Source of the DNA: Haloquadratum sp.
GTDB lineage: Archaea; Halobacteriota; Halobacteria; Halobacteriales; Haloferacaceae
Length of the DNA stretch: 41,600 nt
Direction of reading: 5' to 3'
NCBI GenBank assembly: GCA_028275165.1
Contig: JAQCNF010000018.1
Coordinates: 1-41,600, forward strand
Made by a program: the position numbers and the translations under genes. The notes under the pieces were generated by a model, which saw nothing but the letters and a program-made list of their open reading frames with translations, did not search any database and was not told the DNA's origin. This document shows, in pieces, positions 1 to 9,706 of the stretch. Each line of letters begins with the position of its first letter. Position 1 is the stretch's first letter.

Positions 1-1223
1 CCGAGCGTCATCTGCCGTGGTTGGCTCTGCTCGGTGGGGGTCGCGGCGCTGTCACAGGCGCTCCCATCCCGTGAGATGTCATCGCCCGCCAGTTTCAGCG
101 GCAGGCTCTCACCCCACGGGTCGTGGCGGTCAGCGATGTTGGCCGCCGCGTTGATGTCTGCGTGGTACTCCGAGACCCAACACTCGTCGTTCTGACACCG
201 AAACTCGTCGCCGTTCCGGTGCCCGATGTGGCCGCACTCATGACACGTCTGACTCGTGTACTCCGGTCGGACGTATTCGACCGGAAGCCCTGCCTCTCGT
301 GCCTTGTCCTCGATGCGCTGTTGAAGCCGAGCGAACGCCCATGCGTGGAGTCGTCGGTTCATCCACTCGCCGTAATCGAGGTCTTCGCGGATGTCCGAGA
401 GGTCTTCCAGCACGAGGACTGGCTTCTCGAATCGACAGGCGTACTCGACGGCACGTCGAGACGCCTTCTCGATGCTGTCTGTGAGTGCGTTCTGGTAGTG
501 GTCGAATCGCTCATCAATCCGCCACTGAGCGGCGTCACGCTCTTGGAGGCGCTTGAGCGTCGTATGCATCTCCTTGCGAAGGTGGCGAGCGCGGCCACCG
601 TTGATGAGTAGTGGGTCAGTCGGAGTCCCCTGCTCGCAGGCACAGCCCGCGAGCAGGTGTGCTTCGCCAATGTCGAAGCCGACTGGCGTTACATCGTCGT
701 CTGTCGGTTCGTAATCCGGTTCTTCGACCGGGAACTCGACGGTGACGTGGAGTGTCCACGACGTGCGGTGGCGTTGCAGTCGGAGTTGGCCTGCCGAAGC
801 GTCACCGTGTACGAGGTCGAGCCACAGACCGTCTTGTTCGGGGTTGATACGGAGTGGTATCCAGAAGTTGGTACCGCGACCAGGCTGTGGCACCCACCAC
901 GTGAACTCGTAGTCCCGTTCCGGTGAGTGGTCGAACTCGGCGGCTTGGTTGGTGAGCCGAACTGGGTGGTCGTCGTCCAACTCCTGTGCGTCGTAGGTGC
1001 CGTGTAGTTGCGGGACGTAGTTGCACAGGGCCGCCTTCACCTGATACGGCAGGTCGTAGGGCGTCACCACGTCGCTGGTTGCGCTCATCGTGTCACACCC
1101 GGCGTCGAACGCTTCGTGGAGTCCTGCTCGGTAGGTGTCGAGCAGGTCGCACAGTTTGCGCTCTTTGTGGGCTGTCGGCGGGGCGAGCGTCGCCTCCAGC
1201 GTTTTCGTGGTTGTTGCGGTCAT
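1..1223 (-). CDS. tnpB: IS1341-type TnpB (RNA-guided nuclease family), partial at window edge
   Basis: The minus frame is open from the ATG at 1223 to the window edge, about 407 codons, so only the extreme C-terminus is missing. TnpB proteins of IS200/IS605 elements are RNA-guided nucleases using a right-end-derived RNA. The split RuvC site is visible: Asp184 in VGFDIG, Glu273 in LVLEDLSDIRE and Asp356 in YHADINAAANI. A four-Cys zinc ribbon (Cys327, Cys330, Cys343, Cys348) lies between the last two. All three acidic residues and all four cysteines are present, so this copy looks functional. It follows tnpA with one base between the tnpA stop and this start, so the two are probably co-transcribed. 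The right end and any guide RNA lie outside the window. The region is visibly more GC-rich than the chromosomal genes to its right, which fits recent arrival. Confidence 0.93.
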   Translation of the reverse strand, partial: MTATTTKTLEATLAPPTAHKERKLCDLLDTYRAGLHEAFDAGCDTMSATSDVVTPYDLPYQVKAALCNYVPQLHGTYDAQELDDDHPVRLTNQAAEFDHSPERDYEFTWWVPQPGRGTNFWIPLRINPEQDGLWLDLVHGDASAGQLRLQRHRTSWTLHVTVEFPVEEPDYEPTDDDVTPVGFDIGEAHLLAGCACEQGTPTDPLLINGGRARHLRKEMHTTLKRLQERDAAQWRIDERFDHYQNALTDSIEKASRRAVEYACRFEKPVLVLEDLSDIREDLDYGEWMNRRLHAWAFARLQQRIEDKAREAGLPVEYVRPEYTSQTCHECGHIGHRNGDEFRCQNDECWVSEYHADINAAANIADRHDPWGESLPLKLAGDDISRDGSACDSAATPTEQSQPRQMTL

Positions 1224-1224
1224 G

Positions 1225-1617
1225 CTACTGGTCGTCCACGTAGTCCATCAGCACGTCGATACTCACTTGACCGGTCGTGGCGAGGAAGTACCCCGATTGC
1301 CAGAACGCATCTTCGAGCGTCTGTTTCACTTCAGGGTACTCCTGCCGAATTCGGCGAGATGTAACGCCTTTGAGCGAGTTGATGAACTTCGTGAGGTCTG
1401 TGGTGGGTTTGGTCGTGAACAGGATGTGAACGTGGTCGGTGCCACCATCCACGTTCCTGATGTCGGCCTCGAAGTCGTCTGCAATCTCGTGCGCGACTTC
1501 GGCCACACGCTCCAGCCGCTCATCGGTGAGGATGTCGGCGCGGTACTTTGTGACGGTTACGAAGTGGTATTGGAGCGCGTAGACCGTGTGCGACCCGGAT
1601 TGCAGGTGATACTCCAT
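1225..1617 (-). CDS. tnpA: IS200-type Y1 transposase TnpA
   Basis: This 130-residue protein has the normal length for IS200/IS605 TnpA, the single-strand transposase that cuts at subterminal hairpins. The HUH metal-binding motif is His62-Val-His64 in DHVHILF, and the catalytic tyrosine is Tyr126 in the C-terminal MDYVDDQ. The WQSGYFLATTG segment before it is typical of the family. It is followed by tnpB on the same strand, and a terminal hairpin lies about 110 bases upstream. All catalytic residues are intact, so with tnpB it forms the only complete-looking element in the window. Confidence 0.95.
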   Translation of the reverse strand: MEYHLQSGSHTVYALQYHFVTVTKYRADILTDERLERVAEVAHEIADDFEADIRNVDGGTDHVHILFTTKPTTDLTKFINSLKGVTSRRIRQEYPEVKQTLEDAFWQSGYFLATTGQVSIDVLMDYVDDQ

Positions 1618-1716
1618 TTGGCCTCACCAAATACAATACACCCAATTCCAATAACTCTTGTGCCGTTGGGTATTCAGTCGGGCAGAACCGCGTGGACTGT
1701 CGCACCGGGCTTATGC

Positions 1717-1758
1717 GATTCACGCCCGCCGTGAACGGCGGGATTCTCTCGCTGAATC
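1717..1758. repeat. Left-end hairpin of the IS200/IS605 element
   Basis: A 7-bp GC-rich stem (1725-1731 with 1736-1742, TGAA loop) sits inside a second, outer pairing of GATTCA (1717-1722) with TGAATC (1753-1758). It lies upstream of tnpA, where TnpA of this family recognises a subterminal hairpin. The exact cleavage site cannot be fixed from one copy. Confidence 0.7.
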
Positions 1759-1759
1759 A

Positions 1760-2240
1760 AGATAGGGTGCGTCCACCGCAATCACTACACATGAGCAAAA
1801 TGGGTATCTCGGAGGTTGAACAGTGATCTCTGATGTTTGATCTCTGTGATGACGAGAGGAGCTGGCTCTTTCAAACTATTTCGGAGGGTCAAACTGACAG
1901 GGAACTATTCATTCACGTGACGAAATCGCATGATTGGCGAGGGTCAGAGACTCACAAACACGGCCAAGAACTCTGACGATGACTACGGGATTTAAACTGA
2001 AACTCCTCTCACAATCCCCCGCTGACGGTGGGGGGTGGGAGAGTCGTCGGAGTGTGGTGTTTGTTGAGCAATCTTCATCGACACACCGCGTGTTTGAGTG
2101 TGGGTTCGGAGCAAATCTTCATTGGCGGCCGGAAGGAACATGATTCGCCTGTCGGTATATGCGGTCGACAACAAAACCTCGTGGATTGTTCAGGGGTAGT
2201 TGACACGGAGTCTTGAGTTCAAATAGTGGGTTCGCTACGA
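1760..2240. other. Intergenic stretch with a second IS right-end-like hairpin
   Basis: No convincing gene is present. A C5/G5 stem with GC-rich interior at 2016-2035, preceded by a CTCTCAC motif and followed by GTGGGAGAG, resembles right ends of haloarchaeal IS200/IS605 elements and is similar to those at 8365-8396 and 39341-39391. A 47-codon ORF (1833-1976, plus) has no recognisable relatives and may be a fragment. Confidence 0.45.
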
Positions 2241-2250
2241 ATAATTTAAT
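2241..2250 (+). promoter_or_regulatory. TATA box of panB
   Basis: An AT-only ATAATTTAAT stretch lies 24-33 bases before the panB ATG at 2274. This spacing predicts a nearly leaderless transcript, as is common in haloarchaea. Confidence 0.55.
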
Positions 2251-2273
2251 TGTAGCCTGACAGCATTGTTACT

Positions 2274-3056
2274 ATGCCAAGCGTTCGTACGATTCGCTCC
2301 TCTAAAAATGACAGTTCTGCACCACTTACTATGCTCACTGCGTATGATGCGGTGACTGCATCAATTGTTGAGTCATGCGATATTGATATGATCCTTGTTG
2401 GAGACAGCATGGGTGAGACGGTGTTAGGCTATGGCTCAACGCTACCCGTTGAACTTGATGCAATTGTATCACGCACAGACGCAATCACGAAAGTGACTGA
2501 TGAAGCACTTGTGGTGGCTGATCTCCCATTTCTCTCCACAGGGGTAGAGCAAACAGAGAGTATAAGAAATTGCGGCAGATTAATGAAGCAAGCCGGAGCT
2601 GATGCGGTCAAGATTGAGTCAGGATCCCACACCGTTGAGTTGACAAGTCGACTTGTTGAGCTTGGAATTCCTGTTATGGCTCATATAGGCCTCACTCCCC
2701 AGCGTGTGAAAGAAGCAGGCTATCAACAGCAGGGTGATACTCCGGAGGATGCTGAAAGGCTTGTGAAGTTGGCTGAGCGCCACGCAAGTGCGGGTGCGTT
2801 TGCAACTGTGTTAGAGCACATTCCACACTCATTGGCTCAGCGAATCACGCAGGTCGTTGACATCCCGACAATCGGAATTGGAGCAGGTCCACACTGTGAC
2901 GGTCAAGTGCTGGTAATACATGATGTTCTCGGGTTGAGTGAGGACCCCCCGCCGTTTGCTCAGGAGTTCGGCTCGGTTCGACAAGAAATAGAGACTGCAG
3001 TTGAGTCGTATCGCGACGCTGTTGAATCGCACCGCTTTCCGTCAGATACAGAATAA
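2274..3056 (+). CDS. panB: 3-methyl-2-oxobutanoate hydroxymethyltransferase
   Basis: PanB adds a hydroxymethyl group from methylene-tetrahydrofolate to 2-oxoisovalerate, the first committed step to pantothenate and coenzyme A, in the cytoplasm. The 260 residues match the family length. Visible family motifs are the N-terminal LTAYDAVTA, the metal-binding LVGDSMGETVLGY (Asp and following residues), VKIESG, PVMAHIGLTPQ, and TIGIGAGPHCDGQVLVIHD near the C-terminus. It is a single gene with its own TATA box and no partner pantothenate genes nearby. A gap with its own promoter separates it from the CDC48 operon. Confidence 0.96.
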   Translation: MPSVRTIRSSKNDSSAPLTMLTAYDAVTASIVESCDIDMILVGDSMGETVLGYGSTLPVELDAIVSRTDAITKVTDEALVVADLPFLSTGVEQTESIRNCGRLMKQAGADAVKIESGSHTVELTSRLVELGIPVMAHIGLTPQRVKEAGYQQQGDTPEDAERLVKLAERHASAGAFATVLEHIPHSLAQRITQVVDIPTIGIGAGPHCDGQVLVIHDVLGLSEDPPPFAQEFGSVRQEIETAVESYRDAVESHRFPSDTE

Positions 3057-3157
3057 AAATGGTATCTATCAAGAATGATAGCCACCGCGTATAGTGTGAA
3101 CCGCAATTCATAATATGTGTGTATTCATATCGTCGTATTGCGGTTTTGTACATAAGA

Positions 3158-3166
3158 TATTTATAC
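3158..3166 (+). promoter_or_regulatory. TATA box of the DUF7127-like/CDC48 operon
   Basis: An AT-rich ATATTTATA element lies about 30-37 bases before the ATG at 3195, so the predicted leader is only a few bases long. Confidence 0.55.
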
Positions 3167-3194
3167 TACCAACACTAACTTTGAGTTACCGATA

Positions 3195-3443
3195 ATGGAT
3201 ACACGTCAAAACACCAAACAAAACGCCATTACATTTCAAGAGTACACCTACGATAACGAGTGGGTAGTCGTTAGTGATTTCGGGCCAGCAGTATCAGACA
3301 TCAACATCGAAACAGTCGGAAACACGGCGATCATCGTGGCTCAAACGAATGGCGGTGAGACACACAAGCAGATCGAACTCCCAGGCGAAGAGTCAGAAAC
3401 TTCGAGCAATAACGGAATCATACAAATAAAGGGGAAAATATGA
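3195..3443 (+). CDS. Small conserved haloarchaeal protein (DUF7127-like), coupled to CDC48
   Basis: This 82-residue acidic protein has alternating beta-strand character and a C-terminal pattern (IELPGEE then [10 protein letters not shown]) like the end of the Hsp20/alpha-crystallin fold. It resembles a small haloarchaeal family annotated as DUF7127, which I recall next to CDC48; the family name is from memory. Its stop codon overlaps the CDC48 start (ATGA at 3440-3443), so the two are translationally coupled. The position suggests a chaperone-like cofactor or adaptor of CDC48, which is an inference. Confidence 0.8.
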   Translation: MDTRQNTKQNAITFQEYTYDNEWVVVSDFGPAVSDINIETVGNTAIIVAQTNGGETHKQIELPGEESETSSNNGIIQIKGKI

Positions 3444-5701
3444 AACTTACAGTCAAACCACTAAAACAGAAGGACGCCGGTCGTGGTCTTGCGGCCATCG
3501 ATCGGAACGTTATCGACGAACTCGGATTAGAGGGCGGCGATTACATACGAATAGATGGCAATGACGGAACTGCCATCGCTCGGGTGTGGCCTGGTTACCC
3601 CGAGGACAAAGGGAACAATATTATCCGTGTCGATGGGCGTCTTCGGCAGCAGGCAGGCGCCGGCATTGACGACACGGTAAGTGTTGAAAAGGCAGATATC
3701 AAGCCAGCGAAGCAAATTTCCATTGCACTGCCGCAGAATCTTCGAATAAGTGGAAATATCGGCGGCCATCTTCGTGATAAACTCGCTGGGCGCCCTGTAA
3801 CCAAGGGACAAAATATCCAAGTCCCATTCGGGTTTGGATTCATGGCTTCATCGAATCAGGCGATTCCACTCAAGATCGCAGAAACTGACCCAGATGGAAC
3901 AGTCGTCGTGACCGACTCGACTGAGGTTTCGCTCAGCCAGCAACCTGCCGAAAAGATTCAATCTGGTGGCCGTGGTCAAGGCGACACCCCATCAGTCACC
4001 TACGAAGATATCGGTGGGTTGCAAGGAGAACTTGAACAAGTTCGAGAGATGATTGAGTTGCCAATGCGTCATCCTGAGTTATTCCAACGACTTGGGATAG
4101 ATCCACCGAAGGGTGTGCTCTTACACGGCCCGCCAGGAACCGGGAAGACACTCATAGCTAAGGCTGTTGCGAATGAGATCGATGCTTCATTCCACACCAT
4201 CTCCGGGCCCGAAATCATGTCAAAGTATTATGGTGAATCAGAGGAGCAACTCAGAGACATGTTTGAGGAGGCCGAGGAGGAAGCTCCAGCCATCGTGTTC
4301 GTCGACGAGATAGACTCTATCGCCCCGAAGCGCGGTGAGGCCGGTGGTGACGTTGAACGGCGTGTCGTCGCACAGCTGCTCTCGCTCATGGATGGGCTTG
4401 ATGAGCGCGGTGAAGTCGTCGTCATCGGGGCCACGAACCGAGTTGACGCACTTGACCCCGCCTTGCGACGAGGAGGGCGATTTGATCGAGAGATCGAAGT
4501 CGGCGTCCCAGACCGTGATGGTCGTAAGGAAATTCTCCAAGTTCACACGCGTAACATGCCGCTCTCCGACACTGTTGATATCAACGAATTTGCAGACAGT
4601 ACTCATGGATTTGTTGGTGCGGATCTTGAGAGCTTAGCAAAGGAGGCGGCAATGAATGCGCTCCGACGTATTCGACCACAATTAGACCTCGAATCAGATC
4701 AGATCGATGCTGACGTCTTAGACTCGCTCCTCGTTGGAAATAAGGACTTCAAGGAAGCGCTCAAAGGCATCGAGCCTTCAGCCCTGCGTGAAGTGTTCGT
4801 CGAGGTTCCAGATGTGACATGGACCGACGTCGGTGGACTCAACGAGACAAAAGACCGTCTGCGAGAGACAATTCAGTGGCCAATGGAGTATCCATCGGTG
4901 TTCGAGGAGATGGACATGCAGTCTGCAAAGGGAGTCCTGATGTACGGACCACCAGGAACTGGAAAGACTCTCTTAGCAAAGGCTGTCGCGAATGAATCTG
5001 AGTCAAACTTCATCTCAGTCAAGGGCCCAGAGCTACTGAATAAGTACGTGGGCGAATCCGAGAAGGGTGTCAGAGACATATTCAAAAAGGCACGAGAGAA
5101 TGCTCCAACGGTTGTGTTCTTCGATGAAATTGACTCGATTGCAACAGAACGTGGAGGAAACACTGGTGACTCTGGTGTCTCCGAACGAGTCGTCTCTCAG
5201 TTGCTCACCGAACTCGATGGTCTCGAGTCTCTTGAGGACGTGGTCGTCATAGCAACGACGAACCGACCTGATCTTATCGATTCAGCGCTCCTCCGACCTG
5301 GTCGATTAGACCGACATGTACACGTGCCCGTTCCTGATGAAACTGGGCGACGGGCGATATTTGATGTACACACTGAATCGAAACCGCTCGCAGAGAGTGT
5401 TGATCTGGACATATTAGCTGCTGAGACGGAAGGATACGTCGGTGCAGATATCGAGGCTGTCTGTCGAGAGGCTTCGATGTCGGCAAGTCGTGAATTCATT
5501 CACAGTGTTAACCCTGAAGAAGTCGAAGAATCTGTTGGGAATGTGCGGGTCACGATGCAGCACTTCCGAGACGCCTTGGAGGAAGTCGGCCCAAGTGTCA
5601 CTGCAGAGACGAGACAAGAGTATGAACGAGTTGAAGAACGCTTCGAGCAGAGCGAGGTTGAGCGTGAGCCAGAGGTTGGAGTTGGCCGAACTTTCCAGTA
5701 A
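3440..5701 (+). CDS. cdc48: AAA+ ATPase CDC48/VAT (p97 family)
   Basis: The 753-residue protein is a double-ring AAA+ unfoldase that extracts and unfolds proteins, often for proteasomal degradation. An N-domain (about 1-180) is followed by D1 with Walker A GPPGTGKT at about 230-237 and Walker B VFVDEIDS near 285. D2 has Walker A at about 503-510 and Walker B VFFDEIDS near 558. Arginine-finger and sensor segments ([31 protein letters not shown]) are present in both domains. The length is normal for archaeal CDC48. The C-terminus is acidic and ends in GRTFQ without an HbYX motif. It is the second gene of a two-gene operon and overlaps the small gene before it by four bases. Confidence 0.97.
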   Translation: MKLTVKPLKQKDAGRGLAAIDRNVIDELGLEGGDYIRIDGNDGTAIARVWPGYPEDKGNNIIRVDGRLRQQAGAGIDDTVSVEKADIKPAKQISIALPQNLRISGNIGGHLRDKLAGRPVTKGQNIQVPFGFGFMASSNQAIPLKIAETDPDGTVVVTDSTEVSLSQQPAEKIQSGGRGQGDTPSVTYEDIGGLQGELEQVREMIELPMRHPELFQRLGIDPPKGVLLHGPPGTGKTLIAKAVANEIDASFHTISGPEIMSKYYGESEEQLRDMFEEAEEEAPAIVFVDEIDSIAPKRGEAGGDVERRVVAQLLSLMDGLDERGEVVVIGATNRVDALDPALRRGGRFDREIEVGVPDRDGRKEILQVHTRNMPLSDTVDINEFADSTHGFVGADLESLAKEAAMNALRRIRPQLDLESDQIDADVLDSLLVGNKDFKEALKGIEPSALREVFVEVPDVTWTDVGGLNETKDRLRETIQWPMEYPSVFEEMDMQSAKGVLMYGPPGTGKTLLAKAVANESESNFISVKGPELLNKYVGESEKGVRDIFKKARENAPTVVFFDEIDSIATERGGNTGDSGVSERVVSQLLTELDGLESLEDVVVIATTNRPDLIDSALLRPGRLDRHVHVPVPDETGRRAIFDVHTESKPLAESVDLDILAAETEGYVGADIEAVCREASMSASREFIHSVNPEEVEESVGNVRVTMQHFRDALEEVGPSVTAETRQEYERVEERFEQSEVEREPEVGVGRTFQ

Positions 5702-5932
5702 TATATAGCGCTCACTCGCAAGTGGGCTCGACAGGATGTTGGCGTGTGTCTCGGGTGAGCCCGACGACATTCATTCTTTAATTGCTCGTACAATAGCCTG
5801 AGCTTGTCGGGTATGTGGTAATAAAACACGAGCTGAAAACCCCATAGTGATCATGTGAGAGTATCAAAGACCCGACGACACCAGACTGATCTCGCTTTGA
5901 GCTTCCTCAATCAGACTCGACTGAAATCCACA

Positions 5933-6655
5933 TCAGTCTAACTTTTTTGCTGCGTCCTGTGATAATAATGGCTCCGCATTCGCTTTCGGTAACGTAACGA
6001 TATCATCAGCCGCTAACTCGTACTCTCGCTCATCGACACCAAAGATGGTGCCGACATCTCTGGTTATTCTAACCGTCGTTCGATCTACCCCCGTATCACT
6101 GGACGAGTCCTCTGAGCTTGCCCCGCTCGGATTCCCATTATCAGCAATTGAGCTCTCCTGCTTTGGATTCGAATCGGGGGAATCCTCTACAATGTCCTCT
6201 GCTCCCTCTGAGTGATTTGTGGTGTACACTGCATCAGTCTGGTCACCTGATGAGTTATGAATTGCTGGCTGCCGTTCAAGTGTGGATAACACGCGCTCAC
6301 GGTTATCTCTCATCCGTTCCACAATGTCCTCAAAGGCATCTCTTTCCTCAACTGTCAGTCCATCAGTATCAGCAGACATGTCCGAAGCAGCAAATGAGGC
6401 TAGCTTCACTATTTTTCCAATACGACGGTCATATATTGCGCGAGCGACGTCTTCTGCGGTCTCAATTTCGTCCGTTAACTGAGCCACTTCGGGGTTGCTG
6501 AATGGATCGGCCGCCGTCTCGGCTATCTCTTGTCGCTTTGATTTGCGTTCTTCGATATACTCTGCAACTTCGTCATAGAATGAGTCGGGAAGATGTTGAA
6601 GACTATCCATTCGGCGCTCCGCCTGCTGTGCCTCCCGAAGTTCTTCGATATTCAT
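5933..6655 (-). CDS. GINS complex protein (archaeal Gins51/15-type)
   Basis: GINS bridges Cdc45-like nuclease and MCM in the archaeal replicative helicase. The 240-residue protein has an N-terminal helical A-domain (about 1-115, starting MNIEELREAQ) and a low-complexity acidic Ser/Asp-rich linker (about 120-190). A small C-terminal B-domain (about 192-235, VRITRDVGTIFGVDER) is followed by KLD. This A-linker-B order fits the Gins51/15 type. It follows priS by six bases on the same strand, a pairing known in archaea that supports a replisome role. The linker is longer and more acidic than in non-halophiles. Confidence 0.85.
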   Translation of the reverse strand: MNIEELREAQQAERRMDSLQHLPDSFYDEVAEYIEERKSKRQEIAETAADPFSNPEVAQLTDEIETAEDVARAIYDRRIGKIVKLASFAASDMSADTDGLTVEERDAFEDIVERMRDNRERVLSTLERQPAIHNSSGDQTDAVYTTNHSEGAEDIVEDSPDSNPKQESSIADNGNPSGASSEDSSSDTGVDRTTVRITRDVGTIFGVDEREYELAADDIVTLPKANAEPLLSQDAAKKLD

Positions 6656-6661
6656 TCTCCG

Positions 6662-7819
6662 TTATTCCGATACCTTCTCTGCGCGTCCACGCGCCATCAA
6701 GAAGATACCTAAACTCTCGTCTACTGATTGGATACCCGCATCAATTGTAAACATATCGCCGTCGAACTCGATATCGCCCGGCTCAGTTATATTCACCTGA
6801 ATCGACTCTGACCGAAAGCGATCAGCAATCGCATCGGATAGCGGATCAAAAGAGTTGATTGCGTCCCGTGAAAGCCGACGAACGACTAACCCAGACCCAC
6901 CATGTAAGCTACCAGGCAGACGAATCAATCGCCGCGTATCTGTCGTAACCGGTTCATCGATTGGTGCAGTCTGAGCCTTTGTTACCTCGTTGGTAAGATG
7001 CGCGATTAAATATCTCATTCCTTGCCCGCCAACTTCGATATTGCCTGATGTCATCTGGTCGAAGTTTGTCGTAAACTGAGTGTAGAGCTTCCTTGCCCGT
7101 TTGTCTCCAATTTTGTCTATCGCTTGAAGCCGGTCGATTGCCTCACGTTCTGACAGGCTCTGTAGTTTTTGACCGAACTCAACGAGTTTCTGGTGCACTC
7201 GTCTCCCCCATCCGCCGTGCTGGCGGAGAGCGCGACGGTTGGTGCCTCCAGAGGACTGAGTGTATATAATTGACTCAGTCTTCAGATTGATCCCTCGAAT
7301 ATAATCGACGAGCTCACGCCGCGCCGAGCTGTCGAGATGCTGAACATCCATATCTCGAACATGGACATGATACCCTCGGCTTCCCGAAAACACAATTTCG
7401 ATCTCTGAGAAATTAAAATCGCGTTCGATAAACGAGAGAAGATTTGTCAACTCCTGCTTGCATGCTGCAAGCATATCGCTATACGATGTTTTCTCCGGAT
7501 TGATTGCAGGTAGGTGGTCTGCATCGAGATCGAAAATGAGATCAGCACCCTCCCAGCCCTTCTCTTCCATTGACGACACCGCTGGGTTCTCATAATATGC
7601 TGCTGAAAAGTACACATGTTGCGGTGCTTGTTCATGCAGATACCGGTTGATATCGCCCATCTCAAGCAGTGAATGGTGACGAATCATCCGTGTCGACCCT
7701 TGTTTCCAGGGGATATGTCCCCACTCACGGCGCTCTGGATTTGGCGGCATCGAAAGGTCTGCCTGTCCGTAATAGTCGGCAAACCGGCCCCCGAGGTACC
7801 GGATAGTCCGTGCCTGCAT
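6662..7819 (-). CDS. priS: DNA primase small (catalytic) subunit PriS
   Basis: PriS makes RNA primers for replication together with PriL. The 385 residues match haloarchaeal PriS. The catalytic Asp pair is D97 and D99 in DLIFDLDAD. The substrate-binding SGSRGYHVHV follows near residue 145, and the later segment with Asp before RRLIRLPGSLHG carries the third acidic residue. It is the first gene of the priS-GINS operon. The large subunit is not in the window. Confidence 0.95.
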   Translation of the reverse strand: MQARTIRYLGGRFADYYGQADLSMPPNPERREWGHIPWKQGSTRMIRHHSLLEMGDINRYLHEQAPQHVYFSAAYYENPAVSSMEEKGWEGADLIFDLDADHLPAINPEKTSYSDMLAACKQELTNLLSFIERDFNFSEIEIVFSGSRGYHVHVRDMDVQHLDSSARRELVDYIRGINLKTESIIYTQSSGGTNRRALRQHGGWGRRVHQKLVEFGQKLQSLSEREAIDRLQAIDKIGDKRARKLYTQFTTNFDQMTSGNIEVGGQGMRYLIAHLTNEVTKAQTAPIDEPVTTDTRRLIRLPGSLHGGSGLVVRRLSRDAINSFDPLSDAIADRFRSESIQVNITEPGDIEFDGDMFTIDAGIQSVDESLGIFLMARGRAEKVSE

Positions 7820-7892
7820 CCATAATGAATAGCGATAGCGGGTGTAAAAAGAGTTCTATCGTCGTTCATCCACGACGGGGGGCGCCGCGAGC

Positions 7893-8343
7893 GGACTGTA
7901 ATGTGGAACGATATGTGGAGAAGATAACGATTGGCGAGCTTAGCGACATCCGCGAGGATGAGAACGGCGACCCGCGGAACTGTGGGCAGTCAGGAAGCAA
8001 GACGCTCTACGGATTGGGGTTCGACCGATTCGCCTGTTTGCCCAGATACAACCCGGAGGAACACTGTATCCTCGTTGACTGCGTGGACGGTGAGGACACG
8101 AACAAAACGTCTTTGTGTCGCGGGCAGATTCGCGACAGCAGCCGCGTTGAACGTGGGTTGCACGCCTACTCGTCGTGCGTAAGGAGGGTGAACGCAGACC
8201 TAATCGGTGAATATCCACAGACAGGTAACTCACAGTCTCCCACTGTGGCGACCTGAGTAACGGCTGGTTGGCACAACCCGGAGTCTCTCTGCTCGACCAT
8301 GAGAGCGGGCCGTCTCAGACGAGAAGACAGCGAGACTGCAAAC
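7893..8343 (+). pseudogene. tnpB remnant, C-terminal part (subfamily A)
   Basis: The plus frame begins with a segment matching the RuvC-II region of one IS1341-type TnpB subfamily (EKITIGELSDIREDENGD). It continues through a decayed zinc ribbon, CRGQIRD...AYSSC, in which only part of the cysteine set survives. Near 8220 the frame shifts, and a tail ending in DCKP can be followed to about 8340. The N-terminal half and RuvC-I are absent. A right-end-like hairpin follows at 8365-8396. Confidence 0.75.
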
Positions 8344-8364
8344 CCTCACATGCTAACGGTTGGG

Positions 8365-8396
8365 AATCCCACGCCTGAATCGGTGGGAGAGAGTCA
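8365..8396. repeat. IS200/IS605 right-end-like hairpin
   Basis: GAATCCCAC and GTGGGAGAG flank a short loop, a CCCAC/GTGGG stem of the kind found at right ends of haloarchaeal IS200/IS605 elements. It follows the subfamily A remnant directly. It also contains the stop codon of the oppositely oriented subfamily B remnant, so two elements meet here. Confidence 0.5.
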
Positions 8397-9701
8397 AGAG
8401 AGGAAACAGTCTGATTCTGATATATCTTGGCCAGTGAACCCACTCCGAGGCTTGACTTCGGGACTTCCTGCTGCCGTTTCCACGACGCGCTTTGCAGGAA
8501 CCGAGAGGCGTAGGGAGCGCGGTCTGCACAGGCGTTGACGAGAGCGAAGCTCTCACTCGCACATCAGAATCGTTCCGCGATTCTGAGGACGTTGATTCGG
8601 AGCGTCCATATCTGTGAGCGACCGCCAGAAAGGATGTTCTCCGCCGCGTTCAACTGCCTGTCCTCAGTGTGACTGCACGCTGGGCAGGAATGTTCTCGAA
8701 TCCAGAGTGGTTTCGATGTTTCTACACTGCACTCCAAACACTCTTTGGTCATTCCTGCTGGTTCGACCTGAACGAGGCGAGTGCAATGCAGGTTGGTTTT
8801 GTACTCCAACAGGTCCAGAAACCGTGACCATGTTATGTTCTGCTGGTTTCCAGCATTGAGTTTAGGTCCAAATCTTCAACGGCGACCAAATCGTGCCCTC
8901 AAACCGGCCACGTCGCCAGCTTGTGCTGGTAGTCCAGCACTTTCCGTTTGATTTGCCGCTTTGCTGTAGCGACCTTCTGCCGTTGTTGCTCTTAGTTGGC
9001 AGAGTCGTGTTCTTTCCGGTCGAGTTTCCGCTGTTGGTGTGCATAGCGGTCGTACTCGTTGGACAGGTCGAGCATATCCACCGCTGTATCGTCGCTGGTG
9101 TGGATGTACGAGAGTATCCCGATGTCTAAACCCACGCAGTCGGCAGGGTTGAGCGTACTGGGGTCGGATTTTTCGGGAAGGTCATCGTCCGGGCGCTCCG
9201 TGACGAGACAAACGAACCAGTCGCCGGTTCCCTGCTTCTCCAACACGACGCGCTTGATGATCTCGGTCGCGGGAATCTCCCGGTGCGCTCGAATCGGGAT
9301 GTAGCCAATTTTTGAAAGCCCGAGTGTTGCGCACCCGTCTTTGTCGGTGGTGTGATTCACGTCGAAGCCTTCAGTGATACGCGAGTGACCGACGGTCACC
9401 GCTTTCCTGCCATTTCAACCGTCCTGTCTCGTGGCCATTCTCCCGCCGACCGTTCCGCGTCTCGGTGTTCTCGTGTATCTCCGAAACGGTCTGTTGGGCA
9501 GCGTGTGCCGAGACTTCCGAAAGGAGCGGCCACCGCTGTTTCCAGTCGGTGAGTTTGCGGTGCTGGCCCGTTTCTGTAGTCGTGAGAGTTGTCGTCCCGA
9601 ATGGCATGGTTGCGTATTTGTCGGTGCATTCTGATGTGACGCCACGCTTTGCTGGCGGTTTCCACGTCAGTATATGCACGACAACGAAGCGTTACATCCA
9701 T
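8394..9701 (-). pseudogene. tnpB pseudogene, near full length but frameshifted (subfamily B)
   Basis: Starting from ATG 9701, pieces of one TnpB can be read in successive minus-strand frames. The N-terminal segment is followed by LTDWKQRWPLLSEVSAHAAQQT. Next come NHTTDKDGCATLGLSKIGYI and RuvC-I LNPADCVGLDIGILSYIHTSD. The zinc ribbon ECLECSVE...SCPAC follows, and the tail RVVETAAGSP ends at the TGA at 8394-8396. At least three frameshifts break the gene. An intact AbrB-like microgene lies five bases upstream. Confidence 0.85.
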
Positions 9702-9706
9702 GTGTG

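Noticed and set aside
123..1364. Several plus-strand open frames opposite tnpB and tnpA
   Set aside because: The minus strand carries continuous TnpB and TnpA with all catalytic motifs; the plus frames are shadows of GC-rich coding DNA.
4228..5770. Open frames opposite and within CDC48
   Set aside because: CDC48 is complete in its own frame, and the others have no family-like content.
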